From NCBI RefSeq assembly GCF_004000785.1, contig NZ_BILX01000012.1, positions 62,001 to 126,000 of the forward strand: a DNA stretch of 64,000 bases, given 5' to 3'. Positions 1 through 8,690 of the stretch are shown piece by piece (positions within the stretch are counted from its first letter, which is position 1; each line of letters opens with the position of its first letter). Made by a program: the position numbers and the translations under genes. This DNA is from Paenibacillus ehimensis NBRC 15659 (GTDB lineage: Bacteria > Bacillota > Bacilli > Paenibacillales > NBRC-103111). Under the pieces are notes generated by a model. It was given only the letters and a program-made list of their open reading frames with translations, made no database searches and was not told the DNA's origin.

Positions 1-33
1 GTAGAAAGCATCGTGCTGACTGGAGTGAAATGA
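1..33 (+). CDS. C-terminal end of carbohydrate ABC transporter permease (partial)
   Basis: Frame 1 is open from the window edge and ends at TGA 31-33, giving the tail VESIVLTGVK. Inner-membrane permeases of the sugar ABC family (MalG type) commonly end in a very similar hydrophobic-glycine-lysine tail. The binding-protein gene follows 42 bases later on the same strand, so this is most likely the last permease of the same transporter. Only ten residues are visible, so the call rests on tail similarity and position. Confidence 0.65.
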   Translation, partial: VESIVLTGVK

Positions 34-75
34 ATAACCCGTCAACGGGGTCACCAAATGAAGGAGTGAGGAAAG

Positions 76-1446
76 ATGAAAAGAAACAAGACGGCTTGTC
101 TCGGCGCGATTCTGCTGACCGGCGCAGTATTGCTGCCTGCTTGCTCGGGCGACACGAAAGAAGGCGGGTCCAAGGGGGACTCCACGGTCACGATCACGCA
201 GTTCGTTCCCGATATTCCGGATAAAACCTTCGTCGAGAAGCTCGTCCCGGAATTCGAGGCGAAGCACCCGAACATCAAGGTCAAGATCATGAAGACGCCT
301 TACGCAGAGTTTGATTCGAAGCTGCAGGCGATGATCGCCGCCGGGACGGCACCCGACGTCACCTCGCATTGGGGCGAGGGCGGCTTCATCGAATATTACG
401 ACAAGGGCTTGCTGCGCGACCTGACCGACCTGATGAAAGAGGACAACTTCAAAGCGTCCGATTACGGCATTCCCGACAATCTGATGGACATCTACAAGAT
501 CGACGGCAAAAACTACGGCATCCCGGTTTACAGCTATGTGACGATGCTCCTCTACAACAAGGACATGTTCGACAAAGCGGGCATCCCATACCCGCCGTCG
601 AGCTACGAAGACAAGTCTTGGACGTTCGACAAAATGATCGAAACCGCCAAAAAGCTGAGCAAGCCGAGCGACGATTTCGAGAAGGTGGAGTTCGGCTTGG
701 ACTGGGGCTGGGGCGAGAGGGATATGCGTCCGGTTTATTTCGGAGCCAAAGTCTACTCCGACGACACGTGGACGAACGGCGGCCACGCGACGTCCTTCCA
801 CTTCAATTCGCCCGAGGTCGTCAAAATCAACCAGCGCTTGTCCGACTTGATCCTGAAGGACAAGGTGATGCCGTCGCCGGAATTCACCAAAGCCGTCGCC
901 GGGCAGGGCGGCGATCCGTTCGCCACCGGACGCGTAGGGATGTCGGTCGCCGGCGCCTGGATTCTCGCCTCGGTCAAGGATTACAGCTTCAAGATCGGCG
1001 TGGCCGCGGTCCCGTACAGCGGCAGCGACAAGAACCGCAACGTGCTGTACGTCGACCCGCTCCTCATCCTGAAGGATTCCAAGCATCCGAAGGAAGCGTA
1101 CGAATGGATCAAATTCCAGCTGGGCAAAGACATCCAGGAAAAATCGATCGAGCTGAGCGGCGGTACGCCTCCGGCCAACCAACAGGCCGCCGAAAAGTAT
1201 TTCAATCTGTACGCTCCCGCGATCGATCCCAAGGACATGAAGAACGTCGTCGAAGGCGGGCTGAAATACGGCGTCGAGTCGTATAACCATCTGATCACCC
1301 ACTACTCCGAGATTTTGAACATCGTCAAGAACGAGCTGGACCTCGTGGACAACGGGCAAAAAACCGTAGCCGAAGTCAGCCCGCAGCTGGAGAAAAAGGT
1401 GAACGACCTGCTGAAGGAGAAAAACGCCGGCAAAGCCAACAAATAA
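76..1446 (+). CDS. Sugar ABC transporter substrate-binding lipoprotein
   Basis: Family 1 extracellular solute-binding protein of 456 residues, tethered outside the membrane, that captures a sugar for an ABC permease. Residues 1-23 form a lipoprotein signal peptide: charged start MKRNK, hydrophobic core, and lipobox L-P-A-C with Cys23 as the lipidated residue. The ATG is preceded by AAGGAGTGAGG. The mature part has the usual order for the family, with an early FEAKHPNIKV segment and a later GRVGMSVAGAW hinge segment. It follows the permease tail and precedes a LacI regulator, a sugar kinase and a GH4 glycosidase, so the substrate is probably an oligosaccharide or glycoside. No ATPase gene is visible; such systems often share MsmX-like ATPases encoded elsewhere. 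Confidence 0.92.
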   Translation: MKRNKTACLGAILLTGAVLLPACSGDTKEGGSKGDSTVTITQFVPDIPDKTFVEKLVPEFEAKHPNIKVKIMKTPYAEFDSKLQAMIAAGTAPDVTSHWGEGGFIEYYDKGLLRDLTDLMKEDNFKASDYGIPDNLMDIYKIDGKNYGIPVYSYVTMLLYNKDMFDKAGIPYPPSSYEDKSWTFDKMIETAKKLSKPSDDFEKVEFGLDWGWGERDMRPVYFGAKVYSDDTWTNGGHATSFHFNSPEVVKINQRLSDLILKDKVMPSPEFTKAVAGQGGDPFATGRVGMSVAGAWILASVKDYSFKIGVAAVPYSGSDKNRNVLYVDPLLILKDSKHPKEAYEWIKFQLGKDIQEKSIELSGGTPPANQQAAEKYFNLYAPAIDPKDMKNVVEGGLKYGVESYNHLITHYSEILNIVKNELDLVDNGQKTVAEVSPQLEKKVNDLLKEKNAGKANK

Positions 1447-1493
1447 GCGCACAAGTCTTCCGACATTGCCGCGCAACGACTCCCCTGCGCCCG

Positions 1494-1515
1494 GGCCCCT
1501 CCTTGCGGAGGGGCC
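1494..1515 (+). terminator. Perfect 9-bp hairpin after binding-protein gene
   Basis: GGCCCCTCC and GGAGGGGCC pair perfectly around the loop TTGC, 48 bases after the binding-protein stop and 65 bases before the LacI start. There is no T-run after it, so it may be a weak terminator, an mRNA 3' stabiliser or an attenuator rather than a full stop. Confidence 0.5.
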
Positions 1516-1579
1516 ATACGGAGCTATGGTATACTATTGCTTATCTATACGAATACCGATCCGGGAGTTTGATCTGATT

Positions 1580-2590
1580 ATGAAAAAAGTTAGCATATGG
1601 GACGTCGTGAAAAAATCGGGACTTTCGCTCGTGACCGTGTCGAAGGTGCTTAACAATTCGCCCACCGTCCGGGAGAGCAACCGCCAGAAGGTGCTGCAGG
1701 CCATCCAGGAGCTGGATTACCGCCCCAATGCGGCCGCCCGCAACCTGGCGCGGGGATCGACGGGACTGATCGGCCTGACGCTGATCACCCTGCAGGATTC
1801 GGTGTTCGACGGCATCGTGCATGCCGTGAACGAAGCGCTGGAGGAGAACGGCTATTTTTTGGCACTCAATGTGTGCTCCTCTCCGGACGGCGCTTTGAAG
1901 CCGACCAACTTTTTGTTTCAGGAAGACCGGGTCGACGGCATCATCGTGCTGTCGCCCATGGAAGAAGAGCAGTATGTGCTGGAGCTCAAACGGAAGAAAA
2001 TCCCGTTTGTCATTATCGATAATCAGATTGAAAAAACAAATGCCACTACGGTGAATGTGGATAACTATACGGGCGGCTACGAGGCGACGAAGCATTTGAT
2101 CGGCCTGGGACATACGCGCATCTCGCACGTAAGCGGGCCGGAGCTGTTTCTCAGCGCCAGAGAGCGCAGACGCGGATTCGAAGCGGCCATGGCCGAAGCG
2201 GGATTGACGCCGCTGGCCGTGGCCTGCACCGAATTCAACATCCGCAGCGGCTTCGACGTCGCCAAGGAATGGCTGCGCAGCGGGAACGTGCCGACGGCCG
2301 TCTTCGCCGGAGAAGACGGCCTTGCGCTCGGCGTCATGGATGCGTTCCGGGACGAAGGGTACCGCATTCCGCGCGACCTTTCCATCGTCGGGTACGACGA
2401 CCAAGTGTTCGCCGCGGATATTCATCCGCGTCTGACGACCGTCAGGCAGCCGATGGAGCAGATGGGACAGCAGGCCGTCCGTCTGCTGCTCAAGCTGATC
2501 GACGGCTCGATGAAACGGAACACTTCGGTCTGCTTGAAGCCGGAATTGATCGTGAGAGAATCCACGTCGCCCTATTCCCCCGCACCGTAG
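1580..2590 (+). CDS. LacI-family transcriptional regulator
   Basis: A 336-residue DNA-binding sugar-responsive regulator. Residues 4-26 are the LacI helix-turn-helix (SIWDVVKKSGLSLVTVSKVLN), followed by a hinge (RPNAAARNLARG) and a periplasmic-binding-protein-like ligand domain with late motifs SIVGYDD and LTTVRQP. The frame is open upstream to 1466, but ATG 1580 is chosen because the HTH of this family starts within five residues of the start and a GGGAG lies 14 bases upstream. A TATACT at 1530-1535 could be its -10. It sits between the binding-protein gene and the kinase/GH4 genes and probably controls them according to intracellular sugar. Confidence 0.9.
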   Translation: MKKVSIWDVVKKSGLSLVTVSKVLNNSPTVRESNRQKVLQAIQELDYRPNAAARNLARGSTGLIGLTLITLQDSVFDGIVHAVNEALEENGYFLALNVCSSPDGALKPTNFLFQEDRVDGIIVLSPMEEEQYVLELKRKKIPFVIIDNQIEKTNATTVNVDNYTGGYEATKHLIGLGHTRISHVSGPELFLSARERRRGFEAAMAEAGLTPLAVACTEFNIRSGFDVAKEWLRSGNVPTAVFAGEDGLALGVMDAFRDEGYRIPRDLSIVGYDDQVFAADIHPRLTTVRQPMEQMGQQAVRLLLKLIDGSMKRNTSVCLKPELIVRESTSPYSPAP

Positions 2591-2617
2591 CTGGCTCCAA
2601 GGACGGGAGTGGAGTAC

Positions 2618-3604
2618 ATGAAATACTACTTGGGGATGGATGCCGGCGGCAGCAAGACGTATGCCGTCATTACGGACGAAACGGGCCGGCTGGTCGCAGC
2701 CGGCAAAGGCGGCCCCGGCAACCATCAGATCGACCGCGATACGGCCGCGCGGAGCATCCGCCAAGCCGTCGCGCAAGCGCTCGGCCAAGCCGGCCTGCGC
2801 GAGCAGGATATTGCCGCCGCCTGCTTCGGGCTGGCGGGGGCCGACCGCGAGGCCGACTTCCGCATCCTGCGGCCGATGATCGCCGAGCTGGGACTGCCCG
2901 GCTCCGACATCGTATGCGACACCGTCATCGCCCTGCGCGCCGGCACATCGAAGCCCTACGGCGTCGTTGCGATTTGCGGCAGCGGCACGAACTGCGTCGG
3001 CGTCTCCCCTTCGGGCGAGACGTATCAATGCGGCGGCTTCGGCTATCCGTACGGCGATTTCGGCGGCGGCGGAGACTTGGCGGCGGAAGCGTTCCGGGCG
3101 GTCATCCGGGCATGGGAAGGCCGCGAGGAAGAGACGCTGCTGACCGCGTTGGTCACGAAGGAACTCGGCTACCCCTCGGTCGAACGTATGTTTCACCATT
3201 TTCTGGACCATGCGCTGCCTGTCCCGCTTGAACTGACGCCGCTGCTGTTCGAAGCCGCCGCTCAGGGAGACCGCGTGGCGGCCCGCATCCTCCGCATGCA
3301 GGGAACGGAGCTCGGGCTGGCGGCCCGGGCGGTTATCCGTCGTCTCGGGATGCAGAGCGAGACCTTCGATCTGGTGCTTGCGGGCAGCGTGCTGACCCGG
3401 GGGGACGGGCAATTCATTCATCCATATATTGAAGAAATTGTTCAGCCGGAGGCGCCCGGCTGCAGGCTTCAAGTGCTGGGTGTGGAGCCGGTGGTCGGGG
3501 CGATCTTGCTGGCCATGGAGAAAGACGGCACGACCGTCTCCGAGCCGGTGCAGGAGCAGGTCAGACGCATCTCCGATTTGAAGGGAGTGCTTGCAGGTGG
3601 TTGA
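2618..3604 (+). CDS. BadF/BadG/BcrA-ATPase family sugar kinase (N-acetylglucosamine-kinase-like)
   Basis: A 328-residue kinase of the ASKHA fold. Phosphate motif 1 is DAGGSKT at residues 8-14; a GSGTNCVGV phosphate-2 loop and a GDFGGGGD segment occur mid-protein; LAGSVLTRG is the adenosine motif. This family includes eukaryotic-type N-acetylglucosamine kinases. ATG 2618 is chosen over the GTG at 2609 because GGGAG at 2605-2609 is 8 bases from the ATG. It overlaps the next gene by 8 bases, so translation is probably coupled. In context it likely phosphorylates a sugar imported by the upstream ABC system, making the phosphorylated substrate that a GH4 enzyme needs. That substrate link is inference. 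Confidence 0.85.
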   Translation: MKYYLGMDAGGSKTYAVITDETGRLVAAGKGGPGNHQIDRDTAARSIRQAVAQALGQAGLREQDIAAACFGLAGADREADFRILRPMIAELGLPGSDIVCDTVIALRAGTSKPYGVVAICGSGTNCVGVSPSGETYQCGGFGYPYGDFGGGGDLAAEAFRAVIRAWEGREEETLLTALVTKELGYPSVERMFHHFLDHALPVPLELTPLLFEAAAQGDRVAARILRMQGTELGLAARAVIRRLGMQSETFDLVLAGSVLTRGDGQFIHPYIEEIVQPEAPGCRLQVLGVEPVVGAILLAMEKDGTTVSEPVQEQVRRISDLKGVLAGG

Positions 3605-4916
3605 AGCCAAAGGACTCAAGGTCGTCGTCATCGGCGGCGGGTCGTCGTATACGCCGGAGCTGATCGAAGGATTTATCGTGCATCATGACCGCTTTCCCGT
3701 CACGGATCTGTGGCTGGTCGACATCCCGGAAGGGGAGCACAAGCTGCGCATCGTCGGACAACTCGCGCAGCGCATGGTGGAGAAATCGAAGCTGCCGATC
3801 GCGGTCCGTTTAACGACCAATCGCAGAGAAGCGCTGGCAGGCGCCGACTTCGTCACGACGCAGCTGCGTGTCGGTCTGCTGGAGGCCCGCATCCGGGATG
3901 AGACGATTCCGCTGCGCTACGGCATGATCGGTCAGGAAACGACCGGGCCGGGCGGCATGATGAAGGCGCTGCGCACGATTCCCGTGCTGCTGGATATCGC
4001 CAAGGACATGGAGGAGCTGTGCCCCGACGCCTGGATGCTGAACTTCACGAATCCGGCCGGGATGGTGACGGAAGCGATCCTCAACCATTCGAAAATTCGG
4101 GCAGTCGGCATCTGCAATTCGCCGATCGGGGTATACAAATGGCTGGCCGGCCTCTACGAGGTGCCGATGGAGCGCATCTACGCCGAATTCGTCGGCTTGA
4201 ATCACCTGCACTGGGTCACGCAGGTGCGGATCGACGGCGAATCGAAGCTGGAGGAGCTGCTGGCGAACCGCGACGGCTATTCCGCCAAGAACGTTCCGCA
4301 GTACGAATGGAACGCTTCGTTTATCCGTTCGCTCGGCGCCATTCCGACCTATTATTTGAAATATTTTTATTTGACCGAAGAGATGCTGGCCGACCAAGTC
4401 GAATCGTCCGCCCGGGAAGGCACCCGCGCCGAAGTGGTGAAGCGGCTGGAGGACGAATTGTTCGAGCTGTACAAGGACCCTGAGCTGGCCGAGAAGCCGA
4501 AGCAGCTGGAGAAGCGCGGAGGCGCATACTACTCGGAGGCCGCCGTCAAGCTGATGACATCGCTGTATAACGATACGCGCGACATCCAGACGCTGAATGT
4601 CCGCAACCAGGGCATTCTCGACTTCCTGCCTGCGGACGCCTGCATTGAGGTCAACTGCGTCGTCACGAAGCAGGGGCCGATTCCGCTGCCGGTTTCGCTC
4701 GTGCCGGAAGCCGCCAAGGGCTTGATCCATGCGGTGAAAACGTACGAGCGACTCGCGATCGCCGCCGCCGTCTCCGGCGATCGCGGACTTGCGCTGCAAG
4801 CGCTCGCCCACCATCCGCTCGTGACTTCGGTCAACAAAGCGGAGCCGATGCTTGAAGAGATGCTGGAGCAGAACAAAGCGTTTTTGCCGCATTTTTTCGC
4901 CGCGCAGACCGTGTAA
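3597..4916 (+). CDS. Glycoside hydrolase family 4, probable 6-phospho-beta-glucosidase
   Basis: A 439-residue cytoplasmic GH4 enzyme using NAD and a divalent metal with a redox-assisted mechanism. The N-terminal Rossmann motif VVVIGGGSSYTPEL (residues 8-21) is diagnostic. The metal-binding Cys is in ICNSPIG (about Cys173) and the conserved His in GLNHLHW (about His203); MLNFTNPAGMVTEA is also typical. Members of the LicH/CelF branch hydrolyse 6-phospho-beta-glucosides. The start is taken as GTG 3597 with AAGGGAG nine bases upstream; a TTG at 3591 is only 3 bases from that site. Overlap with the kinase stop supports one operon. MelA-like alpha-galactosidases belong to the same family, so exact specificity is open. 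Confidence 0.9.
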   Translation: MVEAKGLKVVVIGGGSSYTPELIEGFIVHHDRFPVTDLWLVDIPEGEHKLRIVGQLAQRMVEKSKLPIAVRLTTNRREALAGADFVTTQLRVGLLEARIRDETIPLRYGMIGQETTGPGGMMKALRTIPVLLDIAKDMEELCPDAWMLNFTNPAGMVTEAILNHSKIRAVGICNSPIGVYKWLAGLYEVPMERIYAEFVGLNHLHWVTQVRIDGESKLEELLANRDGYSAKNVPQYEWNASFIRSLGAIPTYYLKYFYLTEEMLADQVESSAREGTRAEVVKRLEDELFELYKDPELAEKPKQLEKRGGAYYSEAAVKLMTSLYNDTRDIQTLNVRNQGILDFLPADACIEVNCVVTKQGPIPLPVSLVPEAAKGLIHAVKTYERLAIAAAVSGDRGLALQALAHHPLVTSVNKAEPMLEEMLEQNKAFLPHFFAAQTV

Positions 4917-4954
4917 GCAGCTCTGACGCTTAACGCTTTAAAGTAGCCTTGCAG

Positions 4955-4991
4955 CAAGCCGGCATCGGTCGCCAAGCCGATCGCCGGCTTG
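4955..4991 (+). terminator. Hairpin downstream of GH4 gene
   Basis: CAAGCCGGC and GCCGGCTTG pair, with an inner ATCGG/CCGAT extension, 39 bases after the GH4 stop. Only TT follows, so it is a terminator-like hairpin without a strong U tract. Confidence 0.5.
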
Positions 4992-5122
4992 TTCGGGATA
5001 CGCGGCAAAAAAATCCATGTTTCACCCCGGCTGGAAACGGGTAATGGCAAGCAAGCGTCCGCCCCAGACTACCGTCAGCCCTCCGTCCGCAAAAGCAAAT
5101 AAGACGAAGGTGGTGTTTTCCA

Positions 5123-5461
5123 ATGGTAATGGGAGGTTTCTTGTTCCTGTTGGCCGTTATTGCCGCGATTTGCCTGCTATACAGCCGCTCTTCCCAGTGG
5201 AAGACGGTGATGGCTGCTTCCGGGCCCGAAGCCCGCGACCTTCAAGCGAGGCATGCCTTCTTAAAGTCGAAGCAGGTCAAGTGCCGGGTGAAGTCCGATA
5301 CCGATGCAGGCTTGAGCGCCATCCAGACGGCAGCCGAAGCCGTCGATCTTCATCACCCCGAACGCTTGAAGCTCGATGTGCACACCAAAGATTTGGACAA
5401 AGCCGAAGAGCTGCTGCAGCAGTATGAAGAGAAGCAGCCGGCAACCTCGGTTCTGCTCTAA
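5123..5461 (+). CDS. Membrane-anchored small protein, possible DUF2007-like
   Basis: A 112-residue protein of unknown function. Residues 3-20 form one hydrophobic segment (GGFLFLLAVIAAICLLY), followed by a soluble part with an alpha/beta rhythm: ARHAFLKSKQVKCRVKSD, then LKLDVHTKDLDKAEELLQQYEE. The second half resembles the ferredoxin-like fold of DUF2007 putative signal-transducing proteins, where the last helix carries KAEELL-type sequence. This is a loose resemblance only. AAGGTGGTG lies 7 bases before the ATG. It is monocistronic and followed by a hairpin. Confidence 0.65.
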   Translation: MVMGGFLFLLAVIAAICLLYSRSSQWKTVMAASGPEARDLQARHAFLKSKQVKCRVKSDTDAGLSAIQTAAEAVDLHHPERLKLDVHTKDLDKAEELLQQYEEKQPATSVLL

Positions 5462-5481
5462 TCTTATATCCCCGCAAGCAG

Positions 5482-5519
5482 TCCCCTGCTCCGACGGCTT
5501 CGCGCCCGGACGCAGGGGA
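5482..5519 (+). terminator. Hairpin between convergent genes
   Basis: TCCCCTGC and GCAGGGGA pair across a 22-base loop between two genes that point at each other (ends at 5461 and 5548). It may serve both, although neither side has a long T-run. Confidence 0.45.
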
Positions 5520-5547
5520 TTTGCCGTATACGGACCTCCTGCCGCCA

Positions 5548-6126
5548 TCAGGGCGCGCCGCCAAAGGTCAGGTTGTCGAAGCGGAACGGGCTGGCCGCGT
5601 ATTTGAAGCCGAGCCGGAAGCCCGAGCTTTCGATCGCGACGGAGCGCAGACGAGGGGTCGCGACGATGCTGCGGACCACCCGGTCAAGCAGCCCGCGATT
5701 GCCGCTGCGGATCGCCCGGACGACGATGCAGGCGAACGGGCGGTTCACGACGATTTCCCGATAGAACGGCAGAATCGCCTTGGCGATGGCGCGGTGAACC
5801 TTGGTGTTGAAATAAAACTGCGCCGTCCCCGGACGTACCGTGGTGGCGTTCGAATACAGCATGATCGGCTTGGGGGCGTTGAAATCGACGAAGTAACCGA
5901 TGCCGTTCGTGGACAAAGACGCATACCGCCGCTCGCTCAAGCCGACTTGCCGAAGCAGCCGCTGGAGCGTATCCAGGTCCGCGCGGCGCACGCCCCGGGT
6001 CCACACTGCAGCATAAGCGGGGTCCGAAGCAATCCGCCGGTAGAACGGAATCATGGCCGCCAGCGTCTTCCGCAGCACCGGCACCGTTACGAGACGGTTC
6101 GTTTCTTTTGCATGGTTCGTTTTCAC
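5548..6126 (-). CDS. Conserved hypothetical protein
   Basis: A 192-residue protein I do not recognise. It is basic and lacks a signal peptide or membrane helix. It contains several aromatic/basic stretches such as MIPFYRRIASDPAY and AKAILPFYREIVVNRPFACI, and repeated S/T-rich strands (LYSNATTVRPGTAQFYFNT). On the minus strand AAGGGAGAG lies just before the ATG. It stands alone between a convergent small gene and the divergent glnS. The long frame and clear ribosome site support that it is real; no function can be assigned. Confidence 0.6.
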   Translation of the reverse strand: MKTNHAKETNRLVTVPVLRKTLAAMIPFYRRIASDPAYAAVWTRGVRRADLDTLQRLLRQVGLSERRYASLSTNGIGYFVDFNAPKPIMLYSNATTVRPGTAQFYFNTKVHRAIAKAILPFYREIVVNRPFACIVVRAIRSGNRGLLDRVVRSIVATPRLRSVAIESSGFRLGFKYAASPFRFDNLTFGGAP

Positions 6127-6405
6127 AATGAATCTCTCCCTTCTATGACCATTCCCCTCGTTTCACCTTATGTTCTCTCGGCCGCAAGGTGCGGATTTTG
6201 GGATGTCTCTTGCAACAGAGAGAGAAAAAATTGCCACATTTTCATAGATAGCGCCCAAAGCTCTGACGGAAAACGCAAAAAAGTCCGCCAAGTAAGGGCT
6301 TTCTTCAAAGAAACGTACGGAAACCCATTTATAATTGCCCTCCATTTTGTGTATTATAGAGAGTAATAGATTTTGACAGCTATCTTGTGAGAAAGGTTGA
6401 TCCCA

Positions 6406-8079
6406 TTGGACACGACGAAACCGGCTTCTGCATCATCCTCCAATTACATCAAAAACATCGTGATCGAAGATTTGAACACGGGTAAAGTGAAAACCATCGT
6501 CACCCGCTTTCCGCCGGAGCCGAACGGCTATCTGCATATCGGGCACGCGAAATCGATCTGCTTGAACTTCGAGCTTGCCGACGAATTCGGCGGCCGCACG
6601 CACCTGCGGTTCGACGACACGAACCCGGCGAAGGAAGACGAGGAATTTGTACGCTCGATCCAGGAAGACGTCAAGTGGCTCGGCTTCGAATGGGAGCAGT
6701 TGTACTTTGCTTCGAACTTTTTCGATGAAATGTACGAGCGCGCCCTACGCTTGATCCGCAAGGGCAAAGCCTACGTATGCGATTTGACGGCGGAGCAAAT
6801 CCGCGAAACCCGGGGCACCTTGACCGAACCCGGCCAAGAAAGCCCGTACCGCAACCGCAGCGTCGAGGAAAACCTCGACCTGTTCGAGCGGATGCGCAAA
6901 GGCGAGTATGCCAACGGCGAGAAGGTGCTGCGCGCCAAAATCGATATGGCATCGCCGAACATCAACCTGCGTGACCCGGTCCTGTACCGGATCTCCCATG
7001 CGCATCACCATAACACCGGTGACAAATGGTGCATTTACCCGATGTACGACTATGCCCATCCGCTGGAGGACGCGATCGAAGGCGTCACGCACTCCATCTG
7101 TACGATGGAATTCGCCGATCACCGTCCGCTGTACGATTGGGTCGTGCAGGAGTGCGAGATGGAGAACGTGCCGCGGCAGTACGAATTCAACCGGCTCAGC
7201 CTGACCAATACGGTCATGAGCAAGCGGAAGCTGAAGCTGCTCGTGGACGAGAAAGTCGTCGACGGCTGGGACGACCCGCGGATGCCTACGATCTCCGGTC
7301 TGCGCCGCAAGGGGTATACCCCGGAAGCGATCCGCACGTTCTGCCGCGAAGTCGGCGTGGTGAAGACGAACAACAGCGTCGTCGACGAGAAAATGCTGGA
7401 GCACTTCATCCGCGAGGACCTCAAATTGAAGGCGCCGCGCACCATGGCCGTGCTGCAGCCGCTGAAGGTGGTTATCACGAACTACCCGGAAGGGCAAGTG
7501 GAGATGCTGGACGCGGAGAACAACCCGGAGAACGAAGCGATGGGCCATCGTCAAATTCCGTTCTCGCGGGAAATTTATATCGAGCGGGATGATTTTATGG
7601 AGGAGCCGGTCAAAGGCTACTTCCGCCTGTTCCCCGGCAACGAAGTGCGTCTGAAGCACGCCTACTTCATCAAATGCGAGAACGTGATCAAGGACGCGGA
7701 CGGCAACGTCACGGAGCTGCACTGTACGTACGATCCCGAAACGAAGAGCGGCAGCGGATTTACCGGCCGCAAGGTCAAGGGGACGATTCACTGGGTGGAA
7801 GCGACGCAAGCCGTCCCGGCGGAATTCCGCCTGTACGAGCCGCTCATTCTCGACGAGCAGGCGGAAGAAGGCGATTCGTTCCTCGACAATATTAATCCGA
7901 AGTCGCTCGAAGCGGTGCAAGGCTTCGTCGAGAACAATATGCGGGATGCGAAGCCTCAGGACAAGTTCCAGTTTTTCCGCCACGGCTACTTCAATGTCGA
8001 TCCGAAGCACTCGACGGAGGGCCACCCGGTGTTCAACCGCATCGTGTCGCTGAAGAGCTCGTTCGATCCGAAAAAATAA
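6406..8079 (+). CDS. glnS: Glutaminyl-tRNA synthetase
   Basis: Charges tRNA-Gln with glutamine in the cytoplasm. Class I signature HIGH is seen as YLHIGHAKS (residues 44-47) and the KMSKS loop as TNTVMSKRK (about 268-275). [13 protein letters not shown] and [12 protein letters not shown] are typical of GlnRS rather than bacterial GluRS. The length, 557 residues, is normal. Start: TTG 6406 is preferred over TTG 6397 because the only good ribosome site, GAAAGG ending at 6396, is 9 bases from 6406 and directly abuts 6397. Many Firmicutes lack this enzyme and make Gln-tRNA by transamidation, so it is a distinguishing trait. No T-box leader is visible upstream. Confidence 0.95.
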   Translation: MDTTKPASASSSNYIKNIVIEDLNTGKVKTIVTRFPPEPNGYLHIGHAKSICLNFELADEFGGRTHLRFDDTNPAKEDEEFVRSIQEDVKWLGFEWEQLYFASNFFDEMYERALRLIRKGKAYVCDLTAEQIRETRGTLTEPGQESPYRNRSVEENLDLFERMRKGEYANGEKVLRAKIDMASPNINLRDPVLYRISHAHHHNTGDKWCIYPMYDYAHPLEDAIEGVTHSICTMEFADHRPLYDWVVQECEMENVPRQYEFNRLSLTNTVMSKRKLKLLVDEKVVDGWDDPRMPTISGLRRKGYTPEAIRTFCREVGVVKTNNSVVDEKMLEHFIREDLKLKAPRTMAVLQPLKVVITNYPEGQVEMLDAENNPENEAMGHRQIPFSREIYIERDDFMEEPVKGYFRLFPGNEVRLKHAYFIKCENVIKDADGNVTELHCTYDPETKSGSGFTGRKVKGTIHWVEATQAVPAEFRLYEPLILDEQAEEGDSFLDNINPKSLEAVQGFVENNMRDAKPQDKFQFFRHGYFNVDPKHSTEGHPVFNRIVSLKSSFDPKK

Positions 8080-8091
8080 CCGCAACCCAAA

Positions 8092-8139
8092 GAAGCCTTT
8101 TCGCCGGATGTTTCATCCGCTGCGAAAGGCTTCTTTTTT
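8092..8139 (+). terminator. Rho-independent terminator of glnS
   Basis: GAAGCCTTTTCGC pairs with GCGAAAGGCTTC, with an inner CGGATG/CATCCG stem, followed by TTTTTTG. It starts 13 bases after the glnS stop and is also positioned to end ynfA transcription from the other strand. Confidence 0.9.
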
Positions 8140-8160
8140 GCTCTCTTGCCGGGTTTCGCG

Positions 8161-8487
8161 TTAGGACCGCGGGGCGTACAGCATCACGGCAACGCCGGCC
8201 AGGCACAGGCTCATTCCGAGCCAGTCGTAGACATCAGGGGCTTTCTTGTCGATCCCCCAGCCCCATAATACCGACAATACGACGAAGACGCCGCCGTAAG
8301 CCGCATACACCCGCCCGAAGCTCGGAAAGCTTTGCAGTGTCGGAATAATCCCGTACACGATAAGAATAAGCGCACCGACGATGCCGTAGCCGATCGCCCT
8401 TCCCTCCCGGAGCCATAGCCAGACAAGGTACCCTCCCCCGATTTCGGCCAGCCCCGCGAGAATAAATAAGATGACGGCCTGTACCAT
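8161..8487 (-). CDS. YnfA/UPF0060 family membrane protein
   Basis: A 108-residue protein with four transmembrane helices, matching the UPF0060/YnfA family, which resembles small multidrug transporters. Visible family features are the first helix LFILAGLAEIGGGYLVWLWLREG, the segment GRVYAAYGGVFVVLSVLWGW, and DxYDWLGMSLCLAGVAVM in the last helix. An A/G-rich ribosome site (GGAAAGGAAGG on the minus strand) precedes the ATG. Transport activity is not established for the family in general. It is a single gene. Confidence 0.9.
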   Translation of the reverse strand: MVQAVILFILAGLAEIGGGYLVWLWLREGRAIGYGIVGALILIVYGIIPTLQSFPSFGRVYAAYGGVFVVLSVLWGWGIDKKAPDVYDWLGMSLCLAGVAVMLYAPRS

Positions 8488-8585
8488 CGCAGCCTTCCTT
8501 TCCCCGCGCTTCCGGCAATGCGTTTTTCTCCATTCTAACGCCGTTCCCCCCGAATGTATACCGATTCCCTAAAGCCAGGCATAAT

Positions 8586-8618
8586 AAAGAAGGTGTCCCA
8601 TAAGCCGTGAAAATGGCT
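8586..8618 (+). repeat. Left copy of a 33-bp direct repeat
   Basis: Bases 8586-8618 match 10125-10157 in direct orientation with one mismatch; the last 27 bases, beginning GGTGTCCCATAAGCC, are identical. The two copies flank the TetR/VOC gene pair. The GGTGTCCCATAAG start resembles ends of some IS elements, but this is only a resemblance. Confidence 0.8.
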
Positions 8619-8635
8619 GAGGGACACCTTTTTTT
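8592..8635 (+). terminator. Hairpin with T-run inside the left repeat
   Basis: AGGTGTCCC pairs with GGGACACCT around an inner AGCC/GGCT stem, followed by TTTTTTT. It works as a Rho-independent terminator in the plus direction and would also lie just after the TetR gene end region read on the minus strand. Confidence 0.7.
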
Positions 8636-8690
8636 ACTTGTCCCTTACCTATAGATAACGGTCCGGCCAAGCAGGGGTAGGCGTCTCGTA

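Noticed and set aside
1541-3631. A 696-codon open frame on the minus strand across the LacI and kinase genes
   Set aside because: Antisense to two well-supported genes; composition is typical of a shadow frame and no domain is visible.
5017-5427. A 136-codon frame overlapping the small membrane-anchored protein
   Set aside because: Ser/Arg/Pro-rich shadow text without a ribosome site; the frame from 5123 has a membrane helix and better start.
6127-6405. Possible T-box or other riboswitch in the 279 bases before glnS
   Set aside because: No T-box sequence (TGGNACCGCG type) or specifier-like hairpin could be seen; only weak promoter-like text.
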